Positions 45,396-56,239 of a stretch of DNA of 64,000 nt are shown here, piece after piece (position 1 is the first letter of the stretch; each line of letters starts with the position of its first letter). Location of the stretch: NCBI GenBank assembly GCA_946902875.1, contig OX336340.1, positions 7,151,739 through 7,215,738 of the forward strand, in the 5' to 3' direction. The notes under the pieces were generated by a model. The model had not been told where the DNA came from, made no database searches, and saw only the letters and a program-made list of their open reading frames with translations. The DNA is from Nematopogon swammerdamellus. Taxonomy: Eukaryota > Arthropoda > Insecta > Lepidoptera > Adelidae. Position numbers and translations under genes: made by a program.

Positions 45396-45779
45396 GTAAT
45401 TGACCTCTTTTCCAGGAAGGAACACCTTGACCGATTTGTAAACCACTTTGAAGTCATTCATAATCTGTATTCTTAACGCGAACGCAATCAGTGCATTCCA
45501 GTCGGCAGTGTTCACGGGCGAGAGATAATTACTTTTTTTTACCATCACGTTGTGTCCCGAAGAGAAATCGTGTTGTGCTGCAAGACCTCACATGGATACC
45601 GCACAACACCGACCACCACCTTCATCATACAGCAAGTAAGGCACGAAGAGTGAAGACAGTACGTGTCACCGCTTTCATTCAAGTGTCTCGGCTATCAATA
45701 CTAATAAATAATAAATCTGTAACGGATAGTCATGGAGTAAGTTACTTTGTTTATTGCGTATGTAGACTCTATGTATGAT

Positions 45780-46066
45780 ACTAAAACTAAATAGAGGATT
45801 TTTAGAAATCTATTCTTTATGTATCTATGTATGTTCCTCCATAACTCTTAAACCGATCATCCGAATTCGATGAAACTTAGTACAAGCATACCTATGCGAG
45901 ACACAGGATAGGTTAAATAAAATTCACTTCCGGTTACGCTAAGATGTGGCTCTCATACAAACCGAATTGTTCCGCGCGCCGAAATAAAGGTACGGTAGCG
46001 GGCTTACTTACTTTCTTCTTTTTAAACACGAATTTCACGCGAGCGAAGCCGCGGGCAAAAGCTAGT
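45780..46066 (+). mobile_element. Non-autonomous Helitron-like element
   Basis: AAACCGATCATCCGAATTCG...AAACTTAGTACAAGC resembles the conserved interior of lepidopteran Helitron MITEs. The 3' end is GCGAGCGAAGCCGCGGGCAA, AAGCTAG|T, with the GC hairpin and CTAG terminus expected of Helitrons. Related ends occur at about 51292-51320 and 53925-53946. The left boundary is uncertain. Confidence 0.6.
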
Positions 46067-47681
46067 ATATAAATAAATAAACCTTTTGGAACCTTGCCAC
46101 ATTTAGTAATCGGTAGGGTAGATTGAACGCATAGTGCATTCGAGGGTAATGTTTTTCCCGTATCCGGTATACGGAATTTTTTTTATGATTCGGTATGAGT
46201 AGCCGAGTCAGAGGGGTCAAAGCAAATGCTCCGACCAGCCAGTATCACCTCCGAGAAGTTTCCATATCGGAGACCTCCCTTTGGTTCGCTCGCTCGCTAT
46301 TATTGCCATATGAGTATAAACTTTTAATAAAGGAGAACACAAAATACTTTAAAATATAATAGTTATAAATATAATAGATACATTATTATTTCTATTTATT
46401 TATTTTTATAGTTAATTTAGTCATTTTTAGGCCTAGAAAGTATCTTGGACGTTAAATATAATATTTAAATCTTTGCTAGCGTTCGGAACGAATGACATTT
46501 CGTGAACTCTCGCTGCGGTTTTGCTACATATCTGTAGGCATCTAACAGAAAGCAAAGATTCTGAAATGAAATTACACTAAGTACAAAGATTTTTATAAAT
46601 TGAATTGTAAAATGCGACCGTAAAACTGGGATAAGAGTTTGTGAACATTTATTCTACCCAGTAGCAAGAAATTTATGGTAGGAGAATGATTGCCTTACTC
46701 AACCTACACCATACATATAAAGTCTTTTGATGCTATGTAAAACCAGCAAGTTATCGATAAACAATATGACTAGTTTGACATCGATGTTAGTTTGTAAATA
46801 ATTCCGCATAGGCCTTATTTATGTGCTCCATGTTCTAATAGTGTTACAGCGTAGGTACAGTAAACTAGGTAAGTACCTAGGTACATTTTCATTTTGATTT
46901 GAAGATTGTCAGAAGTGATATATTTTTGTTATTCGTCATTTAGTCATTTAGGCAAAGAAACAAACAAAGGGCGCCGCGAGGCGGCGCCCGCGCATCGCAC
47001 GAAAGAAACTAAAAATACTAAGCGGCTAAAAATAATTCGCTGAATACACCATCATCAATGCTGAGTATAATAAATAACTACTGCATTGTGTGAGTCACTC
47101 ACTTGTAACTTGTACAATAGTCGCACTGAATTGTTTTGTTTGTTGTTTGATAGTGAATTGAATGGATGCTTGTCTTAACAAACAACGTCATGTGTGCGTA
47201 GGTGGACTTAAGACTCGTAAATAAATGATCGATGAAGTTTTTCATTTAGATCTTGTCTAAATGGAGAATGGTATAAGAAACGAGTGAGTTGTGAATTTTT
47301 CTTTGAAAGGCTGCAAACATGTATGTATGTATTATACATTCTTTATTTAACACTTTAACACCAATTTATACAGCGGCGACTCCTGGTCCTGAATATTGGG
47401 TTGGCTCTGGCTAAGGATTTTTTTTTTCATAATTTCATAACTTAGGTACCTACGCGTTAATTTATTTCTACCACAATGAGTTCAAAAACTGAAAGACGAT
47501 TACGATATAGATAGTTTATAATATTTAGTTTAAATGATTTATTTTGCTCACTTACGATTTATTTGTCTGTAGATAGGTACCTACTGGTTGTGTCAAAGCT
47601 GTCGAGTTGCAGCCGACAACAGCGACGTCTCCTCTGGCACGACGACGACGAGATAGGCATACAAGCTTGAATTGTTACATT
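46067..47681. other. Intron DNA with small repeats
   Basis: A repeat shared with 29575-29660 at 46191-46262, and a GC hairpin GGGCGCCGCGAGGCGGCGCC at about 46969-46988. No exon was recognised. Confidence 0.45.
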
Positions 47682-47867
47682 TTATTTGTACATGAAGTCC
47701 ACTCTTCGTTCCACAGACAAGAAATTTTCGATGACTCGATCGTGAAAATCTTCTTTCTTCCTCAATTTTGTTAGCAACTCCTTTTCCACAGATATGTAAG
47801 AGTGCCAAATTACTGAGTCTCTCTTGTCCTTGAGTGCTCCGTAGATAGCTCGGTAGGAGTTTGCCAT
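47682..47867 (-). CDS. Small ORF, hypothetical 61-aa protein
   Basis: 61 codons from the first ATG (context ATTATAATGGC) to TAA. The product is charged and looks helical: MANSYRAIYGALKDKRDSVI at the start, ...ENFLSVERRVDFMYK at the end. No signal peptide or membrane segment. I do not recognise a family. The TAA stop lies within AAATAAA, a potential polyadenylation signal, and the upstream side (47940-48200) is a CpG- and CACACA-rich block, so a compact intron-nested gene on the same strand as RhoU is possible. Alternatively it is the first exon of a spliced gene or a chance ORF. Confidence 0.35.
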   Translation of the reverse strand: MANSYRAIYGALKDKRDSVIWHSYISVEKELLTKLRKKEDFHDRVIENFLSVERRVDFMYK

Positions 47868-48738
47868 TATAATTACCAATAAATCACTTTAAATTGAACA
47901 ACACTGCACAGGATTCAACCATACAAAGTCCATACCTACATAACGGAATATATGCAGCTATCAACTCGCGAGCCAATGCGCACACACACGCGCACACAAC
48001 ACACCTAGCCTAGCTCGCTAGTCGCATCGCATCGCACGTCGCACAGCACAAGAATACTAGTCGTGTGGACGCAGCGCGCACACACCCGCACACGCAACAC
48101 ACACACCTAGCTCGCTCGCTAGCTCGCTCTACTCGCTACCGCGTCACTAAATGCACTCCCCGCTGCGCCAACTCGAAAGGCTGATCAGCGGGTCCGCGCG
48201 GGACGGGGGGGGACATCGGTCGCTTCCGCCTTGTATGGAATACGATGGCGCTACAAAATGTAGTCAACCGGCCAATGAATGCCTTGATGTGTCGTCATTC
48301 GTCGTCGCCCGCGTTTGACGCGCGCGAAATTTCAAATTATGTAACGGGTACGGGATTGACGTTTTATCTTATTAATCGTGGATTATATGACATAAATAAT
48401 ATAACTCCGAAATTTTTTCACATTTATTTTAGCCTGATACTTCTGTATTAATGGTGTCATTCATTTTATTTGGTTTGGCGGCGCCAACCTCGCCAACTGA
48501 GAGGAGTCGCCGCTGAATTTATACAAATTAGGCACAATAGGCCATCTTAATGCCGTGATTCTATTTTAACATTTGGGATGTAGGATATACAGGTGAACAA
48601 GAATAGTTTAATAGCTATGTATTAAGCTGTAAACATAGTTAGTACATACATAGGTACAGATTCAGATTCAGATATTTATTTCGCCATAAAGAACACATAC
48701 ATAAGGTTACATACACCTGATTCCCAATGGGTTTAGTA
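47868..48738. promoter_or_regulatory. CpG/CA-rich block and intron DNA
   Basis: 47970-48230 has repeated CGCACACACACGCGCACACA, AACACACACCTAGCTCGCTC and GGGACGGGGGGGG strings, unlike the AT-rich surroundings. It could be a promoter for the small ORF on its left or a degenerate simple repeat. 48460-48500 shares GGTTTGGC(A/G)GCGCCAACCT with 41903-41922. Confidence 0.35.
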
Positions 48739-49169
48739 CAGTGGTGCCCAAACTGAAAATATGTAGAGCAAAAAGTGACTTGTAGAAACATCAAAGAACT
48801 CATAATAAGTATTTGATGTGACTAAACATTTTCCGGGTAGTGTCGTCGTCTTCCGCAAAGACCGCAATGGTGACAAATATAAAGGATGTAATGAACATAG
48901 ATGTTAAGGACGTGCATTCCATTTAAAAAATTTTTTTTAATTTTATTAATTAAAATAATATTATATTACTATGCTGTTTAATTTATAAAAAAAAATTAAT
49001 TGCATTTTAGAAACAATACGTATAAATAATCATGATTATAATTAGTCTAACAAAAATTTCTACAAATTATTGAACCACGAAAACTTTTGGTACAACTGTC
49101 GATCTCACAACCTTTAATTTTTTGTAGGTAGATCTTCATAGAAAAAAGTATGGGCATTGGGCACCACTG
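48739..49169. mobile_element. Non-autonomous hAT element with 8-bp TSD
   Basis: The ends CAGTGGTGCCCAA and TTGGGCACCACTG form a 13-bp terminal inverted repeat. They are flanked by a perfect 8-bp duplication GTTTAGTA (48731-48738 and 49170-49177). AT-rich interior, 431 bp, no transposase. The TIR differs from the element at 802-1591, so it is another hAT family. Confidence 0.92.
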
Positions 49170-49315
49170 GTTTAGTAGGATAGGCATAGACAAAGGATCA
49201 CCACGCGATTTTCACACCTCGGTCTGACCCCTCTTCCGCATTCAAAATGTTGTACAATAAACGTGCACTGATACGTAGGTAGGTAGGTAAAGCAAAACTA
49301 ATTCTGATATATTTT

Positions 49316-49840
49316 TAACCCCCGGCGAAAAAAGAGGGTTGTATAAATTTAACGTGTGTGTGTGTGTGTGTATGTGTGTATGGGTGTTGTGTGTGTGTTG
49401 TGTGTTGTATTGGGTGTTTGTCAGTTGTGGCATCGTAGCTCCCAAATGGATGGACCGATTTGGATGCGGTTTGTTTGTATTAGAAAGCTGGTTTAATCGG
49501 GATGGTTGTTAGTTAGCTATGTGTAATCAAGTAATCAAGTCATTAAGTAATAAAAAAATTAATTATCTTAAAAAGTGAGCTGATTTTCATGCGATTTTTT
49601 AACGCTTGAAATAAAAGTTAAATTGGAAATTTAAAAAACCCCCGACCCTTAAAAAGTCAAAAATAATTTCCGTTTACTTACTTAAAGGAGTCGGGGGACC
49701 GCTAAGTAAATAAAATATTAAAACTTAGAGCAGCGCGGGAATTTACATAGCGGTCCCCCGACTCCATTAAGTAAGCAATCGGAAATAATTTTTGACTTTG
49801 TAAGGGTCGGGGTTTTTAAAATTTGCAATTTACTTTTTAT
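49316..49840 (+). mobile_element. TTAACCCCC-type repeat with foldback 3' half
   Basis: Starts TTAACCCCCGGCGAAAAAAG, has GGCATCGTAGCTCCCAAATG and GATGGACCGATTTGGATGCG, and reaches AAAAAACCCCCGACCC. The second half, 49616-49712, is repeated inverted at 49748-49832 around GGAGTCGGGGGACCGCT. A (GT)n microsatellite lies at 49354-49405. No ORF. Confidence 0.65.
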
Positions 49841-50370
49841 CATTCAACTTAGATGTCTAACTGCTAAGTAAGAGCCTCTCTGATTGTTGCGAAGGCTATT
49901 TGTATGCACTCCCGCCGTCCACACATTTGGGAACAAAAAAGCAGTACCTACTACTTATTTACATTACATAAAGGTAAGTATACCTCAATGCTCGGGTGCA
50001 GTATTTTATTTATTCGAAAACACAAAATTTCCCGCGATATTGTCCACAACGCCGGTATACCGCAGAGCCGGTACAATGTGGTACAATACACATAGAGGCC
50101 CAAGCAAAACATCCGATAGCGTTGTATGTTTACGTAGAAAGTTAATAAAAGTCGGATCGAGAGGAAGTTGTCTGTTTTCTTTTAAAATCAGAACTGGATA
50201 ACGCAGCAACACACAGTCGGTGAGTAAAACTGGAAATAATTAAAACTATGTTCGGCGTATTCGTCGTAGCTTGCGAGTGGAACAGAGTTCTATGTTGTTT
50301 ACCTAATGCACAACACCAATAATAGGTACTGAAGTGCAAATCTGTAAAGGCTTCTGGTTTTCTGTATTTT

Positions 50371-50640
50371 AGGGTTCCTCCATATCCAGAGACGTTGGCA
50401 AGACTCCTATAAAATCGGTTCAGGTGTCTGTTCGTCCGTCCGTCTGTCTGACACAGGCTGACCGAGGTAATTACTCCGGAACATAACTTCAATCAATCTA
50501 AAAAAAATTAATGAAGTAATCCGGCTTGCAAAACTATTTTGTGCCCTAATGACGAGAGACACGATGCACCCGCGTGACCCACAGGTGTGACCGCTGAAGA
50601 ATGAAGGTGCGTCCAAGAAAAAAATGGCTACGGAACCCTC
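50371..50640 (+). mobile_element. GGGTTCCTCC...GGAACCCTCCGTG repeat
   Basis: Opens TTTTAGGGTTCCTCCATATC, continues AAAATCGGTTCAGGTGTCTG and CCGTCCGTCTGTCTGACA, ends GGCTACGGAACCCTCCGTGT. Terminal inverted GGGTTCC/GGAACCC. A fragment of this family is at 39346. Confidence 0.65.
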
Positions 50641-50682
50641 CGTGTGTGAAAAATGTTCGCACTAAACTTAACAGACTAATTC

Positions 50683-51082
50683 CGTATCCATACGGAACCC
50701 TATTACTAAGCCTATAAGTCTGTACGTCTGTCTGCCCGTCGTCTGTCCGAGGGCTTTACTGTATCTCTTGAACCGTAATACCGGTAGCCCGTTGAAATTT
50801 TCACAGAATATGTGTTATTTATTATGGCCGATATAACAACAAATAAGAAAAAGTAAAAAAATCACGGGGTTGCGATACAAGAAAGTAAAAAGTGTATTCG
50901 CGCCATCTACCGAAAACACGCGCCATCTACCGAAAACAGCATGAAGCATTTTAACTAATCATGAAAAACTAATATGAAGCATTTCATAACACGCCATAAA
51001 TGGCGTAAGTGGCGCTGACCATGACATGGCGATACGGAACCCTCGGTGCGCGAGTTCGACTCGCACTTGGCCGGTTTTTTTT
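50683..51082 (+). mobile_element. GGTTCCGTA...GGCCGG element, second full copy
   Basis: CGTATCCATACGGAACCCTA, TTACTAAGCCTATAAG, GGCCGATATAACAACAAATA, a duplicated CGCGCCATCTACCGAAAACA, and CTCGGTGCGCGAGTTCGACT, CGCACTTGGCCGGTTTTTTT. It matches 34866-35234 along its length. Confidence 0.85.
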
Positions 51083-51364
51083 ATTTAAATTACAATTGTT
51101 CAGGTATTTCATGAATACCAAGATGTTTCTTAGGTTTTATAGATTTCTGTCTGTTTATTTGTTTTATAAACTCATTAATTGTCTATACTATAAATTGCTT
51201 TGCATGCAATCTCAGGTCTCAACTTATAAGTTACAATCGAATATTGTTTCATACAAAATACACCTAGCAATCTAGCAATCCGATTGAGAAAGCTCGATTA
51301 ACGCGAGCGGAGCCACGGGCAACAATCAGTGATGCATTTTTTCTTGAGAGTATAAATCAGTGCT

Positions 51365-51705
51365 GTGCAGGCGCATAGCTAGCGCGAGGTCGGTGCATTG
51401 GGCGGCGCCGCGGCGGCGGCGCGGTGGCGGCGGCGGCGCGGCGGCGGAGGCGGTGCGGAGGCGGCGGCGCGGGAGCGTGGTGTGAGGAGGGAAAGCTCGG
51501 CCTAGGGGGAGATGGGGGCGGAGAGGAGAGGGGGTTGACGAACACCTACGCTGCGAGGCCGACTGACTGGACAAGTCTACCGTTATGTTGGCAGCTCCGC
51601 CGCCCCGCCCCTCCCGCTCCACCGTGTTGCTGCAACAAGCAGGCAGCACGCTCTACTATAAGTGCAGCAGCTAAAGCTGCGGCGGCGGGCGGCGCGGGTA
51701 GCTTG
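51365..51705. promoter_or_regulatory. GC/CpG island inside RhoU intron 1
   Basis: About 340 bp dominated by GCGGCGGCGGCGCGGTGGCG-type repeats, then GGAGGGGCGGGGCGG on the opposite strand. It is isolated in AT-rich intron DNA and has overlapping junk ORFs on both strands. On the minus strand a TCAGTCGG initiator-like site at about 51562 precedes GTAG|GTGTTC, so an alternative RhoU first exon is conceivable. A triplet-repeat expansion is the alternative. Confidence 0.35.
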
Positions 51706-51894
51706 TTGGTAGTTGGATGTTCGCTTCTTACGCGAGAGTTGGGAAGTTCAAACCCCAGGTGTTTTGATCAGGCACCAATGAGATAGCGTAATTTCTGCCG
51801 AGTAAATTGAGATGAAATACCTATCATATGTTTTTATTATAAATCCGTCACTCCGGTGAAGGAAGCATCAGCGAGGAAATCCTCCTTAGTCCTT

Positions 51895-52250
51895 TAGTCA
51901 GTCAGTCAGCGTGTAAGCGTCCACTGCTGTACATACGCCTCTCAAATTTTCCTCCAGCGAACCACTGCTTTCCGCCGACGACGTACTTGATGTCGTCGTC
52001 CCACCTGGCGGGTGGTTTTCACACACTCCGTTTTATTGATTGTCCAACGCCGCCAGTGTAGGACACGGTGACTCCAACGGAGGTCGTTTGCTGTGTCCAG
52101 CCCACTGCCACTTGAGCTTAGCCACCTGGTGTCCAATATCGACTACTTTGGTGCGTCGGTGGATTGCCTCGTTACGCACCATATCACGTAGCGGCATTCC
52201 CAGCATGGCTCGCTCCATTGCTCGCTGGGCAACTTTCAACCTCTGGCTTT
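51895..52250 (-). mobile_element. RTE-like LINE C-terminal remnant
   Basis: On the minus strand the 52033-52239 frame encodes LKVAQRAMERAMLGMPLRDM then VRNEAIHRRTKVVDIGHQVA and KLKWQWAGHSKRP. This closely follows the RTE-type RT C-terminal block (QRAMERAMLGxSLRDxIRNE). Further down, RWDDDIKYVVG in another frame shows a frameshift. Same family as 23950 and 42060. Confidence 0.8.
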
Positions 52251-52311
52251 AATTGACTTACTCTCAACGACATGACGATTTCAAAGTTTGATTGTTGTTA
52301 ATCATTGATCA

Positions 52312-52628
52312 ATCGTGTGGAGCCGGTAATTTAAAAGAATAGCCCCACTGCATCTCTCCCCATGCATGTCGTAGAAGGCGACTAAGGGATATGACTCCCT
52401 TCTTATATTACTAGTTGGTAGGGTTTAACCCGCCCGGGTTGGTACCACAGCACTGAATGAAAGGTCGGTCGAAACGGCTATGTTGTTTGTGTTTTCCGTC
52501 CAGTTCAGTGTAGCCGGCATGACCGAAGGGAAACACTGACGTGGCACCAAGTTCACCCGGTGTTATGGACTGTCATCACGGACGTTGTAGGTGATGTAGC
52601 CAACCGTGTCAGTTTCAATAAAAAAAAT
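52312..52628 (+). mobile_element. Full-length SINE with GTGTGG(G/A)GCCGGTA head
   Basis: CGTGTGGAGCCGGTAATTTA, GCCCCACTGCATCTCTCCCC and GTCGTAGAAGGCGACTAAGG, then the common body to GTGTCAGTTTCAATAAAAAA. A near-twin of the copy at 43326. Confidence 0.88.
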
Positions 52629-53740
52629 TAAAAAATTAATCAATGTAACCATACGCGCAAAGAGAAATTTGAGTGGCAAGCTTGGTACCTCCTGGAGTAT
52701 AGTCAGTACTATAAACTAAACAAGTGTTGGATCTAATCTATTAGACCAGGATGCCTTCGAAGCAGGTGGGAACTCAAACGTTGTGCGGTCTGAACTTACG
52801 TGGAGATACACCTGCAGAATATATCTAACACTCCACGTTGCAAGGTCCACGGGTGTGACAACAGGTGTTGAACGCATTGTGTGTGTAGGTATGTGTTTCA
52901 CGGTCGCGTCACACCCCTCTGATTACTAAGAGTGCGCCGGTGAAGACCCGTCTCTGTCTATCAATACGAAAAAGACAAGGTCAGGTCTTCGACATAGCGC
53001 CCGAGCGCTGCGGAAGTCCGCTGAAATGCTGATTGATTGATCAACTTACACGCTGAAATTCGAACGCGCATCATTCAATGAGTCGTGCATCGGTCCAATC
53101 AGCCTCGATGTGACAAGTGGTAAGATTCCACAGATGCGTCTGCACTTTCAATGCCGACCGTACGTACACACGCAGAGTATGCGCGCATGCGATCACCCTC
53201 TCGAGCTCGACGACACGAGAACAGCCAACAAGAAACTGGAAACGCTTCATAATCGATCTGGAAATCCAATTTAGGACGGGCGGGCGAGCATTTTTTCTCC
53301 ATAAAAAGTTGCCGTCGACCGGTTCCTATATAAGGTGATTTTAATAATAGTCCTTCTCGTATGCAGCTGGTAGCGATTCGTCGATGTTTTGTCCAACTTT
53401 CAAATTAAAAAATTTAACATGTGAATTGTGAAACTATTCTTAATCCAGGGACCTTCGTTGGCTTGGCTTGGCCCTACGCCAGCCGCAACTCTTATTTATG
53501 TAACGATCTACGATCTAAATAAAAAAAAATCGTTCACAGATGGAGCAATAGAAATATATCATCTCGGTACGTTCTATGGATCATCTCGCCTAAAAGCAAA
53601 CATAAATAATGAAGGACGTCAACGGGTGGTGGAAGTGCCAAACAATTTACTAACACAGAAAGGAGTTAAATATAGTAAGATATATAAGTAGAGCATAATA
53701 TGAATAAAACATTATGACATCCTTCCTTACCTATAATAAA

Positions 53741-53947
53741 ATCCAACGTCTGCTTTCTGTCTGTCTGAGTGTCTGTCTGTCCGCTTATAACTCGAGAACC
53801 ACTGAACCGATTTTAATAAAACAAAATTCTACGGATAGCTTGATTCTTCCCATCAACTATAGGCTACTTACTATCACGCTAAATAGCTTATGAGGTTAGC
53901 AGTGAAGTGAAATATGAGAGCGGGCGGAGCCGCGGGCACAGCTTGTT
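53741..53947 (+). mobile_element. Helitron-like MITE, diverged
   Basis: TAATAAAATCCAACGTCTGC, CTGTCTGTCTGAGTGTC, CTCGAGAACCACTGAACCGA and the end GAGCGGGCGGAGCCGCGGGC, ACAGCTTGTTG. Similar to 45780-46066 but with a changed terminus. Confidence 0.5.
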
Positions 53948-56079
53948 GTACCTATATGAAAGAGCGTCGTGTCACGATCGTTTAGATTTGTTGTCTCTGC
54001 AATGCCTACCCCATTAAAACAGGCGTGAATTTGTGCAGGTATGTATTATAGTAGATAGATAGAAATTAATTACAACATTAACATACTCTAGCTAGATGTT
54101 AAAAACATTTTAACCTTACTTTATATGCGAGTTCATTAAACGTCGTCGAACGGGACATTTGCATAAATAATAATAACGTAAGTACTCTCATTTGCTTCTT
54201 TTATTTAATGAATGTGACATAGGTAACAAGAGTTCATCGAAACTGGCGTGTAGAGTTCTGTAGTTTCCGTGTCTCACACACAACATACCTCCATCATCGA
54301 GTTACATCATAGAACCGCATGCTAAAATGTCCAGCAACAAAAAGTTATTAAATAAATTGCTGCTAATTTTTAGATTGATTGAATCTTCAGGAGATAGACG
54401 TGTTGTGAGATGTTCTTGTTACTAGGTAGAATGGGTAGAAGTACATAATATTGATCCCACCTAACAGTACAGCCATGAATGGTCAGTTTAGGTGCAAGTG
54501 ATTGATTATCTATCTGTCTGTCTAATACTTATAATTATGTTATATCTACTGTAAAAAATCTGTAGGAAACCTACTGTGAAATTGTAATGTTTTCGAAATG
54601 ATTAATAAAAAACTTTTTACTTTTACTTTTAAATATAACAAAAATATGAGTTTTTAGCAACTCCAACAATGACGACGCCGCTACTCCAGCAATATAATAG
54701 GAGATAATCATCTTCATTCCGATGTTGTTGGTAGTATTGTTATGTATGATGTAAAGCGTACATGTGCCATTGCATACAAAAAAAACATTTTATGTAAACC
54801 AACATGGGTGGCTGTGCTGTGCCGAGGGATCAATTCTACAGTCGACAGAGCCAAAATCACCTTTCCTCCTCCTGAAACCACGCTCAGTGAGGCGCCATGC
54901 AAGCAGGCTCGCCCACCAGTCTCGTTGGTCTAGGTAGCCCGTTGATACGACGCGACGCTGCGCTGCCCAGGTTAAAGGGTTCGGGAAACGCACTCGCCAG
55001 AAGACAGTTCCACACCCTAGCGGTTCGACAAATAAACGATTTTGAGAACCGAATGGGTTCTCAAAAGCCCAATGTCAACATATTCCGCCCATTTAAGGCG
55101 TTATTCGGTGTTATCTGAAGTCATTCACATGCATACAGTTAATGCAGTAAATAATTTAACTACACAATCGTATGTGTATTTGTATGCGCATGTATAACGA
55201 ATATATGTATACTAATATACATAGGTGTGTGCGTGCGCCGTGCATGAATGATTGGAAGCATATTAAAATAACGGTTTGGAAAATATAAATACGTGTCGGC
55301 GATCTGTGCCGTACGTTGCTCAACACGCTGAGTAGTTACTCGATGGAATGTATGCGGGTATTAACACGAGCGTAACGGGTATAAAGTACCTAGTTGCACC
55401 AACAGCAGAATCATCCTTCCTACTAGCGGACGCTATAAATGTGTATAACTCGCGGCATCGCCCCGTGTGAAGTTCGCTTTTGAAACAAGTTGCCTGTTCG
55501 CTAAGTCAGCACGTGTCAGCATCGTGCGAAACAAGTTCAACAGTGCCGCGCAGCACAATAAATCCTGGATGTTGCTATTACACAACAGACATAGACAGAT
55601 ACAGCAACAGACAGAAAACGGCAGACGGATACCAAGGAATGAAAAATGAAAGGATGAAGGATTGAAGGAAGAAGAAGAATACTGTGTAAGTATCAAATCG
55701 ATGAAAAAGGTAATATTATGTAGTAACTAAGTTAAGTATTCGGTTAAAACTGAAAAAGAAAGAGAAGGATGTAGAGTGGAAATGCAAAACGACCAAAAGA
55801 ATAAGCAGAAAAAGAATAGATCGCACGAACAGCATTGGAAAGTGGTTGTATAATATGGTGACTGTACTGTAACTAGAGATTGCTCCACTATGACAAGAGG
55901 TTGATAAGCAACTATTTGCTTTGTTAAAGCAATCAAATGATAATTAGGGAAGTAATAAAACGCTTTCTACGTCCTCGCTGCACTTAATGGGTTTTTGGTT
56001 CCCACATTTTAACTCTAATAATGTCTGCCACTTTGAATAGCATACGGCATTTAAATCAAATTTTCGCGGTTCTTTTTAT
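53948..56079. other. Intron DNA with one unclassified repeat
   Basis: CCACGCTCAGTGAGGCGCCATGC at about 54878-54900 recurs at 18477. Otherwise no domain, RNA or repeat was recognised; short ORFs around 54714-55118 occur on both strands in the same place and look like shadows. Confidence 0.4.
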
Positions 56080-56239
56080 TAAACGGTTTTATTTAGCTTG
56101 ACTCCGTATATTTGTTTGTTTGTTACTATCTTTGTTTCAAATCTTGCGACAACTTTTTCAACTACCTCTACTGAACCGATTTTTATGAAACTTTGCACAC
56201 ACATTGAGTTCTCGTGACAATACAATATTATGATAATTT

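Noticed and set aside
51326..51786. Overlapping Arg/Ala/Gly-rich ORFs on both strands
   Set aside because: Artefacts of GCG triplet repeats; no domain and no splice-supported frame.
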